From Bisbaumannia sp015645095 (lineage in GTDB: Bacteria; Pseudomonadota; Gammaproteobacteria; Pseudomonadales; Halomonadaceae): DNA of 64,000 nt. The stretch's first letter is position 1; the number at the start of each line of letters is the position of its first letter. Of the stretch, positions 34,615-42,658 are shown in pieces. Position numbers and translations under genes: made by a program. The DNA is taken from NCBI GenBank assembly GCA_036871055.1, contig CP141893.1:2542001-2606000 (forward strand). The letters run 5' to 3'. The notes under the pieces were generated by a model. That model did not search any database and was not told where the DNA came from. It saw only the letters and a list, made by a program, of their open reading frames with translations.

Positions 34615-35329
34615 GCTGCTGGGCCCGACGCAGCCCCTGGGCCGGCTCGAAGCGCCAGCGGGCCACCGCCTGACGAGCGGCGCGATCGAAGACGTTACGC
34701 GGCTGGGCCGAGATCACCTGAATGGAGTCGGCATCCACGCTGCCATCGGCACGAATCAAGAAGCGCAGTTCCACATGGCCCTCGATGCCACGCCGCTGGG
34801 CCCGGCTGGGGTAATCCGGCGGCACGCGACTGGTGGGAGCCAGGGCCCCCACCTCCACCGGGGCGGCACTGGGCTGGCCCTGGGCCGGGGCCCCGGCGGG
34901 TTCGGCCGGCGCCTCGCTGGGGCTAGGCGCCGGATTCGGCGCCGGCGCTGGGCTCGGCTCGGGCGTGGGTTCCGGGCTCGGCTCGGGCACGGGATCAGGG
35001 CGCGCCTCCACCAGCTCCGGCAAGGGCTCATCGAACTCCACCGGCTCGACCTCCTGGGGCGGCAGCTCCGGCTCCGGCAGGCTGACCGGACTCGCCTGGG
35101 GGGGCGCCGGCTCGGGCAGCGGTGGGGGCGGCGCGACCTCCGCCGGCGGCGGCGCCTCGGCGGCGACCTCCTCGGGCACGGCCTCGGGGGCCTCCACCAG
35201 GTTCATGCTCAGGGGGGCATCGAGGACGTCGATCTCCGCCTCCGGCGGCGCCACCAGCAGCGCCAGCAGCCAGAACAGCAGCAGCGCCAGGGCGGCTCCG
35301 CCCAGCGCCGAGACGGGCACCCGGGTCAT
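34592..35329 (-). CDS. tonB: TonB-family energy transducer
   Basis: 245 residues. One N-terminal membrane helix (about residues 10-28) is followed by a long Pro/Glu/Ala spacer (about 45-155) and a C-terminal TonB domain (PPDYPSRAQRRGIEGHVELR, split here, then ARWRFEPAQG). It carries proton-motive energy from ExbB/ExbD to outer-membrane receptors. The start overlaps the exbD stop (ATGA). Its last codons lie in a direct repeat shared with the next gene. Confidence 0.92.
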   Translation of the reverse strand: MTRVPVSALGGAALALLLFWLLALLVAPPEAEIDVLDAPLSMNLVEAPEAVPEEVAAEAPPPAEVAPPPPLPEPAPPQASPVSLPEPELPPQEVEPVEFDEPLPELVEARPDPVPEPSPEPTPEPSPAPAPNPAPSPSEAPAEPAGAPAQGQPSAAPVEVGALAPTSRVPPDYPSRAQRRGIEGHVELRFLIRADGSVDADSIQVISAQPRNVFDRAARQAVARWRFEPAQGLRRAQQRLEFQLR

Positions 35330-35733
35330 GAACCACTCCGGGTGGCGGCCACCGCCACCTGCTCCACCCCGGCCTCGCGAATGCGGTCCATCACCTCGAT
35401 CAGCAGGCCGGTGGCGGCCTCGCGATCGGCCTGGATCACCACCGAGCCATCGCCGCTGACCAGCCCCGCCACGCTGTCGCCGACCCGGTGCCGGTCCACG
35501 GCCCACCCATCCACCCAGACCGCCCCCTCGGCGGTGATGGCCACCATCACCTGGGCATCCGCCTGGGGCGAGGCGGCACTCGATTCGGGGCGCTGGATCT
35601 CGACCCCGCTCTCCTTGATGAAACTGGTGGTGACGATAAAGAAGATCAACATGATAAAGACCACGTCCAGCATGGGGGTCAGGTTGACTTCATTGGCGTC
35701 GCCGCCATCGGCGACGAGACGGCGCCTACGCAT
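35326..35733 (-). CDS. exbD: ExbD-family biopolymer transport protein
   Basis: 135 residues. A basic N-terminus (MRRRRLVADG) leads to NEVNLTPMLDVVFIMLIFFIVT, quoted only as NLTPMLDVVFIMLIFF, which holds the conserved membrane aspartate used for proton movement. A short periplasmic domain follows. It partners ExbB and TonB. It overlaps exbB by 8 bp and tonB by 4 bp, indicating a tightly coupled operon. Confidence 0.94.
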   Translation of the reverse strand: MRRRRLVADGGDANEVNLTPMLDVVFIMLIFFIVTTSFIKESGVEIQRPESSAASPQADAQVMVAITAEGAVWVDGWAVDRHRVGDSVAGLVSGDGSVVIQADREAATGLLIEVMDRIREAGVEQVAVAATRSGS

Positions 35734-36259
35734 GACGTTCCTCCACGGCCCGAGCCAGGCGATCGTGCAGACGCTGGTCCTCGCGGCGAATGATATGTTC
35801 CAGGCGGCTGGTGAAGAGCAGTCCCACCACCGCCACGGCCATGCCGGTGAGGGTGGGCAGGGTGGCCCGAGCCACCCCATCGGCCATGGCCCGAGCCTGG
35901 CCACTGTCGCTCAGCGCCAGGCTGTCGAAGACGCTGATCATGCCGGTGACGGTGCCCAGCAGCCCGAGCAGCGGACAGAGCCCCACCAACAGCCTGAGCC
36001 AGGGAAGCGGGCGACGCAGGCGGCGCAGCAACGCCTGGGTCCAGGCCTCGCGCAGGGCCAGGGCGCTCCAGCTAGTGTGGTCGGGCCGCGCCACCCAGCC
36101 GCGAATCAACTCGCGCCGGGCGCGGCGGTAGGTGATGCGAAAGTACCAGACCCGCTCCACGGCCATGGCGAAGAGCAGCATGGCCACCAGGGCAATCACC
36201 ACCAGCACCGCCCCGCCCGCCTCGACCAGGCGTTCCAGGGGTTCAAGCCAGAGCGGCAT
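35726..36259 (-). CDS. exbB: ExbB/TolQ-family proton channel protein
   Basis: 177 residues with three hydrophobic segments (about 14-35, 88-110, 130-150). LLVGLCPLLGLLGTVTGMIS and LPTLTGMAVAVVGLLFTSRL are the MotA/TolQ/ExbB signature helices. It is the shorter, ExbB2-like partner of the larger TtpC-like protein encoded just upstream, with which it overlaps by 17 bp. Confidence 0.93.
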   Translation of the reverse strand: MPLWLEPLERLVEAGGAVLVVIALVAMLLFAMAVERVWYFRITYRRARRELIRGWVARPDHTSWSALALREAWTQALLRRLRRPLPWLRLLVGLCPLLGLLGTVTGMISVFDSLALSDSGQARAMADGVARATLPTLTGMAVAVVGLLFTSRLEHIIRREDQRLHDRLARAVEERHA

Positions 36260-37643
36260 CACGACGCTCGCGCTCCCGGGTCTGGGGGGCAACGTCGCCA
36301 CGCCCCTCGAGGTGCTCGGCCAGGGCGGCACTGGCCAGCCCCTCCACTACCCCGGCCAATTGACGACTGCGGGCGCTCAGGGCGGTATGGGCGAAGAGCA
36401 GCGGCACGGCGGTGATCAGCCCCAGCACGGTGGTGACCAGGGCCTGGCTGATGCCGCCGGCCATCAACTGAGGATCGCCGGTACCGAAGACGGTGATCGC
36501 CTGGAAGGTGACGATCATGCCGGTCACGGTGCCCAGCAGCCCCAGCAACGGCGCCACCGCGGCCAGCAGCTTGACCAGCGGCTGGCCCCGCTCCAGGCGC
36601 GGCAGCTCGGCCAGCACCGCCTCGTCGAGGCGCGCCTCCAGGGCCTCCGGCACCGGGCGAGACTCCTCACCGGAGAGGGCGCGGAAACGTGCCAGCACCC
36701 GCCCCAGGGGGTTGTCGTCACGCAACTCGCCCAGGTCGCGACGCTGGCGACGCACCGCCAGGCTCACCCGCAGCAGGTAGGCGTACTGCAGTACCGCCAC
36801 CAGCAAGCCGGCAATGCCGAGGGCTACCACCACATAGCCCACCGCACCGCCTTGATGGAAACGCTCCCAGAGGCTCGGCTGCTGGGCCAGGGCCGCCAGT
36901 ACCTGCCCATGGGTGGGATCGATGGCAAGCCGCCGCGACTCGCCGGCGTGGAAGGCGGCCAGCTCCGCGACGACATCACGCGGGGCGCCCTCGGCGATCG
37001 CCAGGGCCGCATCCCCCGCCCCGAAGCGCAACAGGGCCTCGGGAGTAAAGGCGGCGAAATCGCCCAGGCGCACGATCGGGCGTTGACGAATCTCGCCGTC
37101 CACCCCGGCCACCGGCGCCTCGAAACGCACCACGCGGGCGGTCTCGGCGGTCAGCCCCATCAGGGCATCAGCGAAGGCTTCCACATCGCTGAGCGCCAGC
37201 ACCTCTTCCCCTTCCAGGCGCGGCGGCAAGTCGGCACCGGCGATACCGACCCAGCTCTCCGCCAGGTCATCGCGCAGCTCACCGCTATGGCGAGCCAGGC
37301 TGGCGAGGATGCTGGAGAGCCCGGCATCCTGCTCGGCCTGACGCTCGGCCAGGGCCTCGCGACGGGCCTCGAGCCGCGCCTCGCGCTCGGCGAGCGCCTG
37401 GTGGCGCGCCTCGACCTCGGCATGACGCTCCCGTGCCGCCTGCAGGGCCTCACCCAGGGCCTCCCGGTCGTCCAGCAGCTCGGCCAGACGCGCCTGGTCG
37501 CGGGCCTCGGCGGCCTCTCGCTCGGCACGCAGGCTACTCGCCGGCTCGCCGCCCACCTGGGCCTGGGCCTGGGCCGGCGCCAGCAAGCCGATGACCAGCC
37601 AGGCACTCAGCAACCCGATGGCACCACGTCGCAACAGGGTCAT
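36243..37643 (-). CDS. TtpC-like MotA/TolQ/ExbB protein with periplasmic domain
   Basis: 466 residues. A signal-like N-terminus (about residues 1-28) is followed by a coiled coil (about 35-110, Glu/Arg/Ala-rich), a periplasmic domain, then three membrane helices with VAPLLGLLGTVTGMIVTFQA and TTVLGLITAVPLLFAH near residues 360-430. Such fused ExbB proteins are the hallmark of TonB2-type systems (TtpC in Vibrio), where they are needed for energy transfer in addition to ExbB and ExbD. It overlaps the DUF3450 gene by 4 bp. Confidence 0.88.
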   Translation of the reverse strand: MTLLRRGAIGLLSAWLVIGLLAPAQAQAQVGGEPASSLRAEREAAEARDQARLAELLDDREALGEALQAARERHAEVEARHQALAEREARLEARREALAERQAEQDAGLSSILASLARHSGELRDDLAESWVGIAGADLPPRLEGEEVLALSDVEAFADALMGLTAETARVVRFEAPVAGVDGEIRQRPIVRLGDFAAFTPEALLRFGAGDAALAIAEGAPRDVVAELAAFHAGESRRLAIDPTHGQVLAALAQQPSLWERFHQGGAVGYVVVALGIAGLLVAVLQYAYLLRVSLAVRRQRRDLGELRDDNPLGRVLARFRALSGEESRPVPEALEARLDEAVLAELPRLERGQPLVKLLAAVAPLLGLLGTVTGMIVTFQAITVFGTGDPQLMAGGISQALVTTVLGLITAVPLLFAHTALSARSRQLAGVVEGLASAALAEHLEGRGDVAPQTRERERRDAALA

Positions 37644-38431
37644 GCGTCATCCTCCGCCAGCTGATTCTCCAGGGGCTGAGAAACCGGCAGCCGTAGCAAC
37701 TCCGGCGCCCTCTGGTCACGGGCCATGCGTAACCCCTGGCGCACCTGGCGTCGCTCGGCGTCCTCCAGGGCAGCCCACTCCCCCGACTCCGCCAGCCAGA
37801 CGCCGCCCTGGCGACCGTCCGGTGTCAGGTAGTAGAAACCGACGCGCCCCAGGCGCAGGAAGTCCACCTCGCGGCGCGCCTGATCGTCGTTCAGGTAGCC
37901 ACGCCAGGCATCCATCTCGCGCCCATAGTCGAGCTCGCTGCGCCAGGCGGCCAGGATGCGTTCCAGGCGTTCGGCGTCATTGAGGTCGGGGTCGACGAGG
38001 CTGGCCTCCAGGCTGGCGACCCGGGCTCGGCGTTGCTCGACCAGGAAAGGCAGGTCGGCGTCGATCCAGGCGTCGAGGCGCTCGATCAGGGCCTCCTGCA
38101 ACTCGGGCAGGGCGTCACGGGTGTCATGCAGGGCATCGAGGGCCGCCTCGCGCCGATCGAGGCGCTCGGCGCGGGTCTCGAGTCCCGGCGCCAGGCGCTC
38201 GCTTGCCTGCCTCAGGCGGCGGGTTTCCCCCTCCAGGCGGCGCAGCTCTTCGAGCATGGCGCGACTCTCGTCATCGGCGCCATCGATGCGCGCCTGCAGC
38301 GCCGCCTGAGTCCGCTGGGCCTCCAGGCTCTCGGCCAGGGGCGTCTCCGCCAACGTAGGCAGGGCCAGGGTCAGGAACAGGATTCCCCCCAGCCCGCGGG
38401 CACGCCATGACTCTCTGGCGGTCATCTTCAC
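37640..38431 (-). CDS. DUF3450 family periplasmic coiled-coil protein
   Basis: 263 residues with a signal peptide (about residues 8-28, ending TLAETP), then a long coiled coil (about 30-115) and a C-terminal part with RVGFYYLTPDGRQGGVWL. This matches DUF3450, a family that precedes TtpC-exbB-exbD-tonB-TPR operons. First gene behind a Fur box, so probably iron-regulated. An internal ATG at 38425 is an alternative start. The molecular role is unknown. Confidence 0.83.
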   Translation of the reverse strand: MKMTARESWRARGLGGILFLTLALPTLAETPLAESLEAQRTQAALQARIDGADDESRAMLEELRRLEGETRRLRQASERLAPGLETRAERLDRREAALDALHDTRDALPELQEALIERLDAWIDADLPFLVEQRRARVASLEASLVDPDLNDAERLERILAAWRSELDYGREMDAWRGYLNDDQARREVDFLRLGRVGFYYLTPDGRQGGVWLAESGEWAALEDAERRQVRQGLRMARDQRAPELLRLPVSQPLENQLAEDDA

Positions 38432-38480
38432 TCTCGCCTCCCTGAAATGATGATCGAGCGGTGCAATACGCTAACCCGAA

Positions 38481-38495
38481 CAATAATAATTATCA
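38481..38495 (-). promoter_or_regulatory. Fur box upstream of the TonB2-type operon
   Basis: On the minus strand TGATAATTATTATTG agrees with the 7-1-7 Fur consensus TGATAATNATTATCA at 12 of 14 defined positions. Additional GAT-rich sequence (TGATGAT) precedes it. It lies about 50 bp before the DUF3450 start in an otherwise GC-rich region, where such an AT-rich block stands out. Iron repression of the operon is expected. Confidence 0.75.
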
Positions 38496-38522
38496 ATCAT
38501 CATGATGCGCCACCCAGTAAAA

Positions 38523-38547
38523 AGCCGGCCCCGCTTGGGGGCCGGCT
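38523..38547 (-). terminator. terminator after etfA
   Basis: A 10-bp GC-rich stem (AGCCGGCCCC and its complement, 5-nt loop) is followed on the minus strand by TTTTTACTGG. It lies 34 bp after the etfA stop and ahead of the TonB operon promoter. Confidence 0.9.
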
Positions 38548-38580
38548 CAGCTTGAAGCCTCGATCTGCGCTCGATCGCTC

Positions 38581-39507
38581 TTACAGCTTCTGCTCGAGTT
38601 CCGGCAGGGCCTGGAAGAGATCGGCCACGAGGCCGTAATCGGAAACCTGGAAGATCGGCGCCTCCTCGTCCTTGTTGATGGCGACGATCACCTTGGAGTC
38701 CTTCATCCCCGCCAGGTGCTGGATGGCACCACTGATGCCCACGGCGATATAGAGGTCCGGGGCGACGATCTTGCCGGTCTGGCCCACCTGCATGTCATTG
38801 GGCACGAAGCCGGCATCCACCGCGGCCCGGGACGCGCCGATGGCCGCGCCCAGCTTGTCGGCGATGCCGTCGAGCAGCTTGAAGTTCTCGCCGTTGCCCA
38901 TGCCGCGGCCGCCGGAAATCACCACCCGGGCACTGCCCAGCTCGGGGCGGTCGGACTCGGCCAGGGCTTCTTTCACGAAGGTCGAGCGAGTGTTGTCGAC
39001 CACGCTCTCCACGGCCTCGATGCTGGCGCCACCCGCCTCACCCACCGCATCGAAGGCGGTGGCGCGCACGGTGATCACCTTGAGGGCATCCTCGCTCTGC
39101 ACGGTGGCGATGGCATTACCGGCGTAGATGGGGCGGCGGAAGGTATCGGCGCTCTCCACGGCGATGATCTCGGAGAGCTGGCCGACGTCCTTCAGCGCGG
39201 CGACGCGGGGCAGCACGTTCTTGCCGGTGGTGGAGGCCGCAGCCAATACATGACCATAGTCGCCGGCGAGCTCGACAAGCAGGTCGCCCAGGGGCTCGGC
39301 CAGCTGGTGGGCATAGACGGCGTGATCGGCGACGCGCACCTTGGCCACGCCATCGAGCTTGGCGGCGGCCTCGGCGATGGCGGCAACGCCTTCACCGGCC
39401 ACCAGGACGTGGATATCGCCACCGATCTGCTTCGCGGCGGCGACCACATGGGCGGTGGCGCTGCTCAGCTGGCCGTCATGATGTTCGGCGAGTACCAGGA
39501 TGCTCAT
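38581..39507 (-). CDS. etfA: electron transfer flavoprotein alpha subunit
   Basis: 308 residues. The C-terminal FAD domain is marked by ISGGRGMGNGENFKLLDGI, then VGISGAIQHLAGMKDSKV and DEEAPIFQVSDYGLVADLF. With EtfB it accepts electrons from acyl-CoA and other dehydrogenases and passes them to ETF-ubiquinone oxidoreductase, encoded divergently 1.2 kb away. The start overlaps the etfB stop by 4 bp. Confidence 0.97.
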   Translation of the reverse strand: MSILVLAEHHDGQLSSATAHVVAAAKQIGGDIHVLVAGEGVAAIAEAAAKLDGVAKVRVADHAVYAHQLAEPLGDLLVELAGDYGHVLAAASTTGKNVLPRVAALKDVGQLSEIIAVESADTFRRPIYAGNAIATVQSEDALKVITVRATAFDAVGEAGGASIEAVESVVDNTRSTFVKEALAESDRPELGSARVVISGGRGMGNGENFKLLDGIADKLGAAIGASRAAVDAGFVPNDMQVGQTGKIVAPDLYIAVGISGAIQHLAGMKDSKVIVAINKDEEAPIFQVSDYGLVADLFQALPELEQKL

Positions 39508-40256
39508 GAAATCACCTTCGCTTCATTCTTCAGTTTTTCGACCAGCTCGTCCACGGAGCCCACCTTGATGCCGGCCTGACGCTCCGCCGGCGGCTCGACC
39601 TTGAGCAGCTTGACGCGGCCGGCGATGTCGACGCCGAGATCGGCCGGCGACTTGACGTCCAGCGGCTTCTTCTTGGCCTTCATGATGTCCGGCAGCTTGG
39701 CGTAGCGCGGCTCGTTCAGGCGCAGGTCGGTGGTGACGATGGCCGGCAGGGTCAACTCGACGGTCTGCAGGCCGCCATCGATCTCGCGGGTCACCTGGGC
39801 CTTGTCGTTCTCGATCACGACTTCCGAGGCGAAGGTGCCCTGGGGCAGGCCGGCGAGCGCCGCCAGCATCTGGCCCACCTGGTTGTTGTCGCTGTCAATG
39901 GCCTGCTTGCCGAGGATCACCAGCCCCGGCTGCTCCTCCTCGACCACCTTGGCCAATACCTTGGCGGCGGCCAGGGACTCGACGGGAACGTCGGTCTCCA
40001 CATGAATGGCCCGGTCGGCCCCCAGGGCCAGGGCGGTGCGCAGCTGCTCCTGAGCCGCCTTGGGCCCCACGGTCACGGCCACCACCTCGGTCGCCACGCC
40101 CTTCTCCTTCAAGCGCACCGCCTCTTCCACGGCGATCTCGCAGAAGGGGTTCATGGCCATCTTGACGTTGGTGAGGTCGACGTCGGAGTGATCCGGCTTG
40201 ACGCGGATCTTGACGTTGTAATCGATGACGCGTTTGACCGCGACGAGTACTTTCAT
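39504..40256 (-). CDS. etfB: electron transfer flavoprotein beta subunit
   Basis: 250 residues starting MKVLVAVKRVIDYNVKIRVK. The nucleotide-binding signature VILGKQAIDSDNNQVGQMLA and the LPAIVTTDLRLNEPRYAKLP block (the ETF beta signature) are present. It binds AMP and supports FAD binding in the EtfAB dimer. First gene of etfBA, divergent from etf-QO. Confidence 0.97.
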   Translation of the reverse strand: MKVLVAVKRVIDYNVKIRVKPDHSDVDLTNVKMAMNPFCEIAVEEAVRLKEKGVATEVVAVTVGPKAAQEQLRTALALGADRAIHVETDVPVESLAAAKVLAKVVEEEQPGLVILGKQAIDSDNNQVGQMLAALAGLPQGTFASEVVIENDKAQVTREIDGGLQTVELTLPAIVTTDLRLNEPRYAKLPDIMKAKKKPLDVKSPADLGVDIAGRVKLLKVEPPAERQAGIKVGSVDELVEKLKNEAKVIS

Positions 40257-40718
40257 GGTGTCCTCGCTTGGTTCAGGAAAGTCGAACCCGTGTGGTTAGA
40301 ACCGGAGGGCTGGTTCTTGTAACCCTTCGTTAGATATTCGGTCGAGCGTTTGATAGGCCGCCCGGGTAAAGTGTTGTCAATCTGCCACAGCGGGCGGGGT
40401 GACGACAACGGCCGCGCCGCCCGGGAGGGCCCGGATCTCGCCTGGCCACCCTTCCGAGGTCGCCCTTGGTAGGGGTGTCTCGGAATTTCTATTATGCATA
40501 TCATGGGCAAAGACTAGAAGCAAACGACCGTTTTAAATTACGCTGGACACACCACGACCTATCAAGGCCCGGCGGAATCCCGCACAATATCGGTCAGGCG
40601 ACACGAGAAACGCCCCGGGGACAGTGACTTTACAAGCAACGCTGACGCCTCCCGACGCTGATGCAACGGCCATGGCCAGGGGCGCTGGGTTACCCGACGC
40701 ATTCGAGGAGAGAACAAG
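40257..40718. other. divergent regulatory region between etfB and etf-QO
   Basis: A 462-bp gap with no credible gene. It holds a sigma-70-like pair toward etf-QO (TTGGTA 40466-40471, 18-bp spacer, TATTAT 40490-40495) and a palindrome, AAACG-AC-CGTTT, at 40522-40533. The stretch 40481-40540 is much more AT-rich than the surroundings. Promoters for etfB should lie toward 40300 but none is convincing. Confidence 0.5.
40522..40533. promoter_or_regulatory. PsrA-like operator in the etf divergent region
   Basis: CAAACGACCGTTTT contains a perfect 5-2-5 palindrome and resembles the fatty-acid-responsive PsrA site (G/CAAAC-N2-4-GTTTG/C), known to control etf genes in pseudomonads. It lies about 27 bp downstream of a -10 candidate for etf-QO, where a repressor could block initiation. 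psrA itself is not in the window. Confidence 0.4.
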
Positions 40719-42383
40719 GTGGAACAGGTAGAACGCGATTCGATGGAATTCGATGTGGTGATCGTCGGCGCCGGCCCCTCGGGCCTGTCGGCGGCCTGCC
40801 GGCTGATGCAGCAGGCCAATGACGCCGGTCAGGAACTGACGGTCTGCGTGGTGGAGAAGGGCTCGGAGGTGGGCGCCCATATCCTCTCCGGGGCGGTCTT
40901 CGAGCCCCGCGCCCTGGCCGAGCTCTTCCCCGACTGGCAGGAGCGCGGCGCGCCCCTGACCACCCCGGCCACCCGTGACGAGGTCTACCTGCTCAAGGAT
41001 GCCGAGAAGGCATTGAGGCTGCCCAATGCCCTGGTGCCCAAGTCCATGCATAACACCGGCGGCGACCTGACACGTTACGTGATCAGCGCCGGCAACCTCT
41101 GCCGCTGGCTGGCCGAGCAGGCCGAGGGGCTGGGCGTGGAGATCTTCCCCGGCTTCGCCGCCCAGGAGGCGATCGTCGAGGACGGCGTGGTCAAGGGCAT
41201 CCTGATCGGCGATATGGGCGTCGGCGCCGATGGCCAGCCCAAGGACGGCCATATGCCCGGCATGGAGCTGCGCGCCAAGTACACCCTCTTCGCCGAGGGC
41301 GCCCGGGGCCATATCGGCAAGCGCCTGATCCAGCAGTATGACCTGGCGGCCGGTCGCGATCCCCAGCACTACGGCATCGGCTTGAAGGAGCTGTGGGACA
41401 TTCCCGCCGAACAGCACGAGCCCGGCCTGGTGCTGCACGGCTCCGGCTGGCCCCTGGACAAGTCCACCCATGGCGGTTGGTTCCTCTATCACGCCGAGAA
41501 CCACCAGGTGGTGGTCGGCCTGATCATGGACCTCTCCTACCAGAATCCCTGGCTCTCGCCCTTCGACGAGTTCCAGCGCATGAAGCACCACCCGGTGCTG
41601 GCCAAGCACCTCTCCGGCGGCAAGCGGGTCGCCTATGGTGCCCGGGCCATCACCAAGGGCGGCCTCAACTGCCTGCCAAAGATGACCTTCCCCGGGGGCC
41701 TGTTGATCGGTTGCGACGCCGGCACCCTCAACTTCGCCAAGATCAAGGGCCTGCATACCGCCATGAAGTCGGGCCTGGTGGCCGCCGAGGCGGTCTTCGA
41801 GGCCATCGCCAAGGGCGACGAGGGCGGCCAGGAGCTCACCGCCTTCACCGAGAAATGGGAAGCCAGCTGGGCCTACGCCGAGCTCAAGGAATCCGCCAGC
41901 TTCGGCCCGGCGATCCACAAGTACGGCACCGTCGGCGGCGGCGCCTACAACTTCGTCAACCAGCTGCTCGGTGGCAAGCTGCCCAATGTCCACGACACCA
42001 CCGAGGATCACGCCCGGCTCAAGCCGGCCAGCGAGTTCGAGAAGATCGACTACCCCAAGCCGGACGGCAAGCTCTCCTTCGACAAGCTCTCCTCGGTGTT
42101 CCTGTCGAACACCAACCACGAGGAGGATCAGCCCTGTCACCTGCGGCTCGCCGATCCCGAGCTGCCGATCCGCGACAACCTGCCCGAATACGCGGAGCCC
42201 GCCCAGCGCTACTGCCCGGCGGGGGTCTATGAGGTGGTCGAGGGCGACGACGGCAAGCCGCAGTTCCAGATCAACTTCCAGAACTGCGTGCACTGCAAGA
42301 CCTGCGATATCAAGGACCCGGCCCAGAACATCACCTGGGTGGCGCCGGAAGGCGGCGGCGGGCCCAACTACCCGAATATGTAA
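40719..42383 (+). CDS. electron transfer flavoprotein-ubiquinone oxidoreductase
   Basis: 554 residues from a GTG at 40719, chosen because GAGGAG lies eight bases upstream; ATG at 40743 is the alternative. FAD-binding VIVGAGPSGLSAA lies at the N-terminus. The C-terminal 4Fe-4S domain has CPAGVYEV and CVHCKTCDIKDP, supplying the four cysteines. It moves electrons from reduced ETF to ubiquinone at the inner membrane. It stands alone, divergent from etfBA. Confidence 0.96.
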   Translation: MEQVERDSMEFDVVIVGAGPSGLSAACRLMQQANDAGQELTVCVVEKGSEVGAHILSGAVFEPRALAELFPDWQERGAPLTTPATRDEVYLLKDAEKALRLPNALVPKSMHNTGGDLTRYVISAGNLCRWLAEQAEGLGVEIFPGFAAQEAIVEDGVVKGILIGDMGVGADGQPKDGHMPGMELRAKYTLFAEGARGHIGKRLIQQYDLAAGRDPQHYGIGLKELWDIPAEQHEPGLVLHGSGWPLDKSTHGGWFLYHAENHQVVVGLIMDLSYQNPWLSPFDEFQRMKHHPVLAKHLSGGKRVAYGARAITKGGLNCLPKMTFPGGLLIGCDAGTLNFAKIKGLHTAMKSGLVAAEAVFEAIAKGDEGGQELTAFTEKWEASWAYAELKESASFGPAIHKYGTVGGGAYNFVNQLLGGKLPNVHDTTEDHARLKPASEFEKIDYPKPDGKLSFDKLSSVFLSNTNHEEDQPCHLRLADPELPIRDNLPEYAEPAQRYCPAGVYEVVEGDDGKPQFQINFQNCVHCKTCDIKDPAQNITWVAPEGGGGPNYPNM

Positions 42384-42415
42384 CCCGGCTTCGCCGGAAG
42401 GCGACGCAGGATAGC

Positions 42416-42602
42416 GCATCGGGAAAGGTTGGCGAGCGGGTTCGCCGGGATGCCGATGCCAAGCGAGCCGGCTAGCGCAAATCGACAGGGATGTCGATTT
42501 TGGCCGGCAAGAGGGACCTTGATCCGGCCTTGTGCGCGTCAGCCGGCTCGCGCAGCGTCGGGGTTTCGTCCCGGCGCGAAGCGAGCCCACCCTTCCCGAT
42601 GC
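42416..42602. repeat. 187-bp element with long imperfect inverted arms
   Basis: The left arm 42416-42478 and the complement of the right arm 42534-42602 share, in order, GCATCGGGAA, GGT, GGC, TTCGC, CCGGGA, CCGA and GCGAGCCGGCT, about 65 bp each with gaps. The centre holds a perfect 9-bp hairpin (AAATCGACA, GGGA, TGTCGATTT; 42479-42500). It contains no gene. The architecture is that of a MITE or large REP/BIME-type element. Confidence 0.65.
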
Positions 42603-42618
42603 CCGCCGACACCATGTA

Positions 42619-42653
42619 CAACGCCTCCCCGGCCAACACCCGGGGAGGCGTTG
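42619..42653. terminator. terminator between etf-QO and sulfurtransferase gene
   Basis: A 14-bp perfect stem, CAACGCCTCCCCGG and its complement around a 7-nt loop, followed by CTTTATC on the plus strand. It sits between convergent genes and so may serve both. Confidence 0.82.
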
Positions 42654-42658
42654 CTTTA

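Noticed and set aside
40253..40510. 85-codon frame upstream of etfB
   Set aside because: No ribosome site or family pattern; it lies in the divergent regulatory gap.
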